NCBI GenBank assembly: GCA_025454125.1
Contig: JALOPA010000075.1
Location: 1 to 8,076, forward strand
Origin: Thermodesulfobacteriota bacterium
GTDB lineage: Bacteria; Desulfobacterota; DSM-4660; Desulfatiglandales; HGW-15
Length of the DNA stretch: 8,076 bases
Direction: 5' to 3'
The position numbers and the translations under genes were made by a program. The stretch's first letter is position 1, and each line of letters begins with the position of its first letter. The notes beneath the pieces were generated by a model. It saw only the letters and a program-made list of their open reading frames with translations. It was not told the DNA's origin and ran no database searches. Below are positions 4,773 to 8,076 of the stretch, piece after piece.

Positions 4773-6895
4773 AGGCGAGATCCCTCCTTGGTCGCTTGCA
4801 CGGATTCCGTCAAAACCGCCTTTCTCTTTCGCGCGATGAGAAGACCGAGGGCCAGGGTGGTGAGGATCGGACACACGGACGCGGTCGCCAGGATGCCGAA
4901 GCCCTCCGTCACTCCGACTTGAGAACCCAACCCCAGCCCCATGGCCAGGACAAGAGGGACCGTAACCGGTCCGGTGGTGACCCCTGCGCTGTCCCAGCCG
5001 ATATTCACGAACTCCTCCGATGAAACACCCGTGATGAACAGCAGCAGCAGATAGGGGGGCGCGAGAAGCCAACACAGGGGAATATGCCAGATGAGTTTTG
5101 CCACTCCGAGGACCACGCCCATTCCGACCCCAACCGCCACCGCGTGCATCAGGAGGGGTTTTCTGAATGTCCCTGCGGTGAGTTCTTCCACCGTGAGGCC
5201 CATGGCATTCAGCGCCGGTTCCGCAAGGGTGGCCCCATATCCCAGAACAAAAGCAAAAAACAAAACAACGCCGATCCCCCCCACACTCCACTCCTGCCCG
5301 AAAAGGGGGCCTCTCGTGGGAGTGAACCGGTACTCTCTGTTGGCGGCGTTATAGCTTTTTTCATCGTATGGGACGGGGACATACCCGCTGCCGTCTTTGG
5401 CGTAAAAGAAGGCGTGCTTCTGACCGTCCGGGCTGATGGATCGCTGCACCAGAGCGGGATCGAATTCTAGAATCGTCCTCTCCTGATCCTGGAGAGGAAT
5501 GGTTTTGAAGGAGGAAGGGATCCGGTTGCCGACCTGGGTTCCCAGCTTATCCAAACCGAGTTCAATCCCGATGCTGAAAAGGCCCAAACCCAGAATACAG
5601 AAAAACAGCCCCAGGAAAACCTCATCGGCTTGCTGCAGTTTCTCCCTAAGGACCAAAAAAAGGACCAGGAAAAGAGGAAGGGTGAGGAGACCGATGGCCT
5701 TTAGAGCAACCGAGAGGTTTCTCTTGAGGAGGTCGGGCACGTTCACGCCCTTGGCCGCAGGCGCAAAGGAGCCGGCATCCGGATGTTTCGGGGACTCCGG
5801 GCTCGAAAGGGCAATCCGGCGCTGCTCCTCTGTCCCTTTGAGGGCTGCCCAGCGGTAGAAACCGTCAGAGTCGCCGGCGAAAACGGCTTTTCTCATGGAA
5901 GCGTTCCTGGAAAGCCGATCGAGGTATTCGGTCATCTTCTCGGGTTTGTCGTCAAAAAAGGCGATCTGTCCCGCAGGAGTGGCGTTCTGGAGGAGATAGT
6001 GAATGAGTTCTTCGTTTGTTCGAAACAGGGGCTTTATCTTTTCGCGGTTTTCCATCTTGAAGAAATCAATCTCTCTCATGGGAGCCGGAACAAGGGGCAG
6101 GTAAAACACGCCCAGAAGGAACACGGCAATAACCGGAACCAGGGAGGCAAGGGTCACCAAACCGAAACCCGTGGAGCCGGATTCCTGTGAACCCACCATC
6201 CTGGAAATCCCGATGCCAAGCGCAATCACAAGCGGGACGGTCACCGGCCCCGTCGTCACAGCCCCGCAGTCCCATGCCAGGCCCGTGATGTGGATCATGT
6301 TTTGATCCTGGAAAGCCCAGGCCGTGAAACCAAGGAGCCCTGCCACCAGAAAGTAAATCAAGGGCTTCAAGGACCACGAGCGATAGAACCGGAACATGCC
6401 CAGCAAAATGGCTATTCCGACCCCGATGCCGACAGCATACACGAGCGCTTGAGCGTGCTTGGTCAGCATCAAGTAAAGAAGGGGCGCCTCCCACGCCTTT
6501 ACTGAACGGCCGGCGGTCTGGAGAATCTGGATGGAAGGCTCCGCCAAGGTCGCCAGGAACCCCAAAATCAGTGCAAAGATCAAAACGATGGGAAGACTGG
6601 ATTTCTGCGGGAGTTTGAGCCCGACCCGCTCCCCGAGCGGCATAAGACCCAACAGCAGGCCCTCCATGAAAACGGTGAGGCCCACAACCACGAGGGCGAC
6701 GCCCAGAGCAATGACGGCAGCCTCTGTTATGGCGATTCGCAGGACAAGAGTCTGGAAGAGGACCAGGTAGACGATGATCAGCCAGACCGACTTGATCTGG
6801 TTGGTCAGCCGGTCTCTGACATAAGGAATAAGAAGCCCAAAAGCGTTGCGAAAACCGACTCTTATCCGATCATTCGATTTTTCACCGGCAGCCAT
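4769..6895 (-). CDS. Duplicated DUF1538 membrane protein (UmpAB-like antiporter candidate)
   Basis: This 708-residue polytopic membrane protein is built from two DUF1538 units in tandem. Unit 1 (about 14-270) has GFLATLAEPSIQ at 112-123 and GLAWDCGAVTTGPVTVPLVI at 205-224. Unit 2 (about 387-690) repeats these as GYGATLAEPALN at 552-563 and NIGWDSAGVTTGPVTVPLVL at 631-650, followed in both by a shared FG..T.AS..P hydrophobic segment. The WD..VTTGPVTVP loop, with an Asp between membrane segments, is a plausible ion site. Two DUF1538 proteins, UmpA and UmpB of Halomonas, have been reported to act together as a Na+/K+/proton antiporter. This single chain would carry both halves, which is inference. 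Non-membrane inserts occur at about 275-385 and 463-535. The ATG at 6895-6893 has a modest GGAG about ten bases upstream. The next gene is coupled through TTGA. No signal peptide is seen beyond the first membrane helix. Confidence 0.85.
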   Translation of the reverse strand: MAAGEKSNDRIRVGFRNAFGLLIPYVRDRLTNQIKSVWLIIVYLVLFQTLVLRIAITEAAVIALGVALVVVGLTVFMEGLLLGLMPLGERVGLKLPQKSSLPIVLIFALILGFLATLAEPSIQILQTAGRSVKAWEAPLLYLMLTKHAQALVYAVGIGVGIAILLGMFRFYRSWSLKPLIYFLVAGLLGFTAWAFQDQNMIHITGLAWDCGAVTTGPVTVPLVIALGIGISRMVGSQESGSTGFGLVTLASLVPVIAVFLLGVFYLPLVPAPMREIDFFKMENREKIKPLFRTNEELIHYLLQNATPAGQIAFFDDKPEKMTEYLDRLSRNASMRKAVFAGDSDGFYRWAALKGTEEQRRIALSSPESPKHPDAGSFAPAAKGVNVPDLLKRNLSVALKAIGLLTLPLFLVLFLVLREKLQQADEVFLGLFFCILGLGLFSIGIELGLDKLGTQVGNRIPSSFKTIPLQDQERTILEFDPALVQRSISPDGQKHAFFYAKDGSGYVPVPYDEKSYNAANREYRFTPTRGPLFGQEWSVGGIGVVLFFAFVLGYGATLAEPALNAMGLTVEELTAGTFRKPLLMHAVAVGVGMGVVLGVAKLIWHIPLCWLLAPPYLLLLFITGVSSEEFVNIGWDSAGVTTGPVTVPLVLAMGLGLGSQVGVTEGFGILATASVCPILTTLALGLLIARKRKAVLTESVQATKEGSRL
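4783..4789 (-). promoter_or_regulatory. Ribosome-binding site deciding the TTG start of the PII-like gene
   Basis: On the minus strand AAGGAGG lies inside the last codons of the DUF1538 gene, ten bases before the TTG at 4772. It is a full Shine-Dalgarno match. No ATG or GTG in the right frame occurs near the start of the PII-like homology, so this site fixes the start. Confidence 0.75.
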
Positions 6896-6952
6896 GGGAA
6901 CCCGCTCCGAGTCAGCAGGAAATCCTTTGTTTCCCGTCCTTGAGGATGAAAC

Positions 6953-6981
6953 AACCTAGACGATCCGTTGGCGAAAATCAA
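6953..6981 (-). promoter_or_regulatory. Weak candidate promoter for the DUF1538/PII-like/rlpA operon
   Basis: On the minus strand, TTGATT (complement of 6976-6981) and TAGGTT (complement of 6953-6958) are separated by 17 bases, with 4 of 6 and 3 of 6 matches to consensus. This is the best pair I found upstream of the operon, but it is weak, and the true promoter may be of another type. Confidence 0.22.
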
Positions 6982-7029
6982 TCCCCTTTGCCCTTCTTCC
7001 TACGATCTGTTCGGTCCGTCGAATTTTTC

Positions 7030-7058
7030 TTGACATGGCCACGGTGTTTTTTTAAAGT
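7030..7058 (+). promoter_or_regulatory. Candidate sigma-70 promoter upstream of the FabG-like gene
   Basis: TTGACA at 7030-7035 is a perfect -35. TAAAGT at 7053-7058 is a 4-of-6 -10 at the ideal 17-base spacing. Transcription would start near 7065, about 95 bases upstream of the FabG-like ATG and right at the edge of the tandem repeat described next. It sits in the 264-base divergent gap (6896-7159), which otherwise holds nothing I can name. Confidence 0.55.
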
Positions 7059-7065
7059 GCGCCAA

Positions 7066-7091
7066 GTAACTATATTGTAACTATATTGTAA
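7066..7091 (+). repeat. Tandem 11-bp direct repeat, probable operator
   Basis: GTAACTATATT occurs twice head to tail (7066-7076 and 7077-7087), followed by a further GTAA (7088-7091). Read differently, the 14-mer TAACTATATTGTAA occurs at 7067-7080 and 7078-7091, and each copy matches its own reverse complement at 10 of 14 positions. The period is about one turn of the helix, so proteins would bind on the same face. Position at the predicted transcription start fits a repressor operator. The binding protein is not in the window. Confidence 0.55.
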
Positions 7092-7159
7092 TCACTTCAC
7101 TGTCCATCTTCGGCAACGCAGGTTGACCGATCTCATTCCAAAAAAGAGGGGAAACGCCT

Positions 7160-7883
7160 ATGAGACTCAAGGATAAAGTGGCTTTGGTGACAGGGAGCAG
7201 TCGAGGGGTCGGGAAGGCTATCGCCATTGCCTATGCCAAGGAAGGCGCCAAGGTGATGGTCAACTACACGTCCAATGAAAAGGCCGCCAACGAGGTCCTG
7301 GAGACGATCCAGAAGTTGGGAGGGCAAGCCAGAGTATTCAAAGCCGACGTGGCGAAGAAGGCGGAGGCGCAAGCGCTGGCGCAGGCGACGGCGGATGCCT
7401 TCGGAGGGCTCGACATCCTCGTGAACAACGCCGGGTTCACGCGGCCGGCCATGATGCTGAAGATGACCGAGGAGCAGTGGGACGCGGTGCTGCGCCCAGG
7501 CTGCGGCCCCTCACATGATCGCAAAGAACAGCGGAAAGATCATCAACGTCACCTCCGTGGCCGGGATGGTGGGGACCGTGGGTCAGATCAACTACAGCGC
7601 GGCCAAGGGCGGGGTCATCAGCATGACCAAGTCCATGGCCAGAGAGCTGGCGCGAAACAACATCTGCGCGAACGTCATCAGCCTGGGCATTGTGCCCACC
7701 GACATGAGCGAAAAGATCACGACGGATGAGAAGCTCAAAGAGATTTACATGAACCGGATCCTGCTCAAGCGGTTCGGCGAGACCGAGGAGCTGACGCCTG
7801 CTTTTGTGTTCCTGGCTTCGGATGAGGCCAACTACATCACAGGCCAGCTCCTGGCTGTGGACGGCGGATATGGGATGATCTAA
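7160..7883 (+). pseudogene. FabG-like short-chain dehydrogenase/reductase, interrupted by a frameshifting deletion
   Basis: The two halves of a FabG-type 3-oxoacyl-ACP (or acyl-CoA) reductase lie in different frames. The first half (7160-7492) has the NADP(H)-binding TGSSRGVG at 11-18, NNAG at 89-92, and ends at EEQWDAVL. The second half resumes at 7494 with AQAAAPHMIAKNSGKIINVTS, contains the catalytic Ser in INVTS and the Tyr and Lys of NYSAAKGG, and ends in the normal LAVDGGYGMI. The segment that joins them in the family (about ten residues with the VNLKG Asn of the catalytic tetrad) is absent. About 29 bases seem to be missing, which shifts the frame, and the uncorrected first frame runs on to 7729 as unrelated sequence. 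The usual PG before the TDM motif is LG here (codon 7683-7685). The ATG at 7160 has GAGGGG at 7146-7151. Either a real pseudogene or a sequence/assembly error; the true substrate cannot be told from this window. Confidence 0.85.
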
Positions 7884-7901
7884 GAGAGGCAAGAATTGAG
7901 G

Positions 7902-7947
7902 ACCCCGGGACCCATGATCCCCTATCGGGGAAAAGACCTCCCGGGGT
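7902..7947 (+). other. Nested GC-rich hairpin between the FabG-like gene and the next gene
   Basis: ACCCCGGGA at 7902-7910 is the exact reverse complement of TCCCGGGGT at 7939-7947. Inside it TCCCC at 7918-7922 pairs with GGGGA at 7927-7931 around a TATC loop, leaving a symmetric 7/7 internal loop. No T-tract follows, so it is not a classical intrinsic terminator. It could protect or separate the two messages, or attenuate the downstream gene. Confidence 0.55.
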
Positions 7948-7991
7948 GCAGATCACGAAGAGACTGAAACGTCAAAAACAAGGAGGACAAT

Positions 7992-8076
7992 ATGGCAGGA
8001 GTAGTGAACATGATATGGACATGGCAAATGGTTCAACCCGCGTCCTTCAACAAGGAGACCAAAGAAACCATACCGG
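7992..8076 (+). CDS. 5' end of an unidentified gene, possibly a zinc-dependent medium-chain dehydrogenase
   Basis: Only 28 codons are visible before the window ends. The ATG at 7992 has an excellent AAGGAGG at 7980-7986 with five-base spacing, so the start is well supported. The N-terminus reads MAGVVNMIWTWQMVQPASF. A WQMVQP stretch near the N-terminus followed by a strand of the T..TIP type recalls zinc-dependent alcohol dehydrogenase relatives, such as the 6-hydroxycyclohexenecarbonyl-CoA dehydrogenase of anaerobic aromatic degradation. No catalytic motif is in view, so the family is a guess. It lies 108 bases after the broken FabG-like gene on the same strand and may belong to the same transcription unit. 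Confidence 0.6.
   Translation, partial: MAGVVNMIWTWQMVQPASFNKETKETIP

Noticed and set aside
4773..5291. Upstream open extension of the PII-like gene to an ATG at 5291
   Set aside because: It lies wholly within the DUF1538 gene in another frame, its residues are low-complexity Gly/Arg/His-rich without family resemblance, and the TTG at 4772 has a proper ribosome-binding site.
7071..7087. The TATATT copies inside the tandem repeat as -10 elements
   Set aside because: No acceptable -35 lies 16-18 bases upstream of either copy, whereas TTGACA at 7030 pairs at ideal spacing with TAAAGT at 7053.
7493..7729. Continuation of the first FabG-like frame as a novel C-terminal domain
   Set aside because: The real FabG C-terminal half with its catalytic Tyr and Lys is encoded in the neighbouring frame over the same bases, so the continuation is out-of-frame sequence.

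Overview
The window reads as ordinary chromosomal DNA of moderately high G+C from a Gram-negative bacterium, most likely a member of the Desulfobacterota (former Deltaproteobacteria), possibly Syntrophobacterales-like. The evidence is the short-form phosphatidylserine decarboxylase next to pssA, the lipoprotein RlpA with a SPOR domain, an IHF-alpha-type DNA-bending protein, and an aromatic- or fatty-acid-type oxidoreductase start at the right edge. The taxonomic call is inference from gene content and protein style, not from a marker gene.

Left part (1-2341, + strand): the 3' end of psd, then pssA, rsmD and coaD. psd/pssA and rsmD/coaD each overlap through ATGA, and a 78-base gap with small hairpins separates the two pairs. 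PssA makes phosphatidylserine from CDP-diacylglycerol and serine, and Psd decarboxylates it to phosphatidylethanolamine. RsmD methylates 16S rRNA and CoaD makes dephospho-CoA. A 179-base gap follows, with a TTGACA element and a perfect 12-bp inverted repeat, and leads into a gene for an IHF-alpha-like protein (2521-2820).

Middle part (2792-6895, - strand), read right to left: a 708-residue membrane protein made of two DUF1538 units, a 375-residue protein made of PII-like domains that starts at TTG and overlaps the upstream stop as TTGA, then the lipoprotein RlpA. The rlpA 3' end overlaps the ihfA 3' end by 29 bases, tail to tail. DUF1538 proteins have been described as subunits of a two-component cation/proton antiporter (UmpAB), and PII proteins are classic regulators of membrane transporters. 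The coupled pair therefore looks like a transporter with its own dedicated sensor, and it is the least characterised system in the window.

Right part (6896-8076, + strand): a 264-base divergent intergenic region with a good promoter followed by a tandem 11-bp repeat that looks like an operator. Next comes a FabG-like short-chain dehydrogenase broken by an apparent deletion of about 29 bases. A 108-base gap with a nested GC-rich hairpin follows, then the first 28 codons of another gene, possibly a zinc-dependent medium-chain dehydrogenase. I saw no tRNA, rRNA, CRISPR array, insertion sequence or phage gene. No gene-free stretch exceeds 300 bases.
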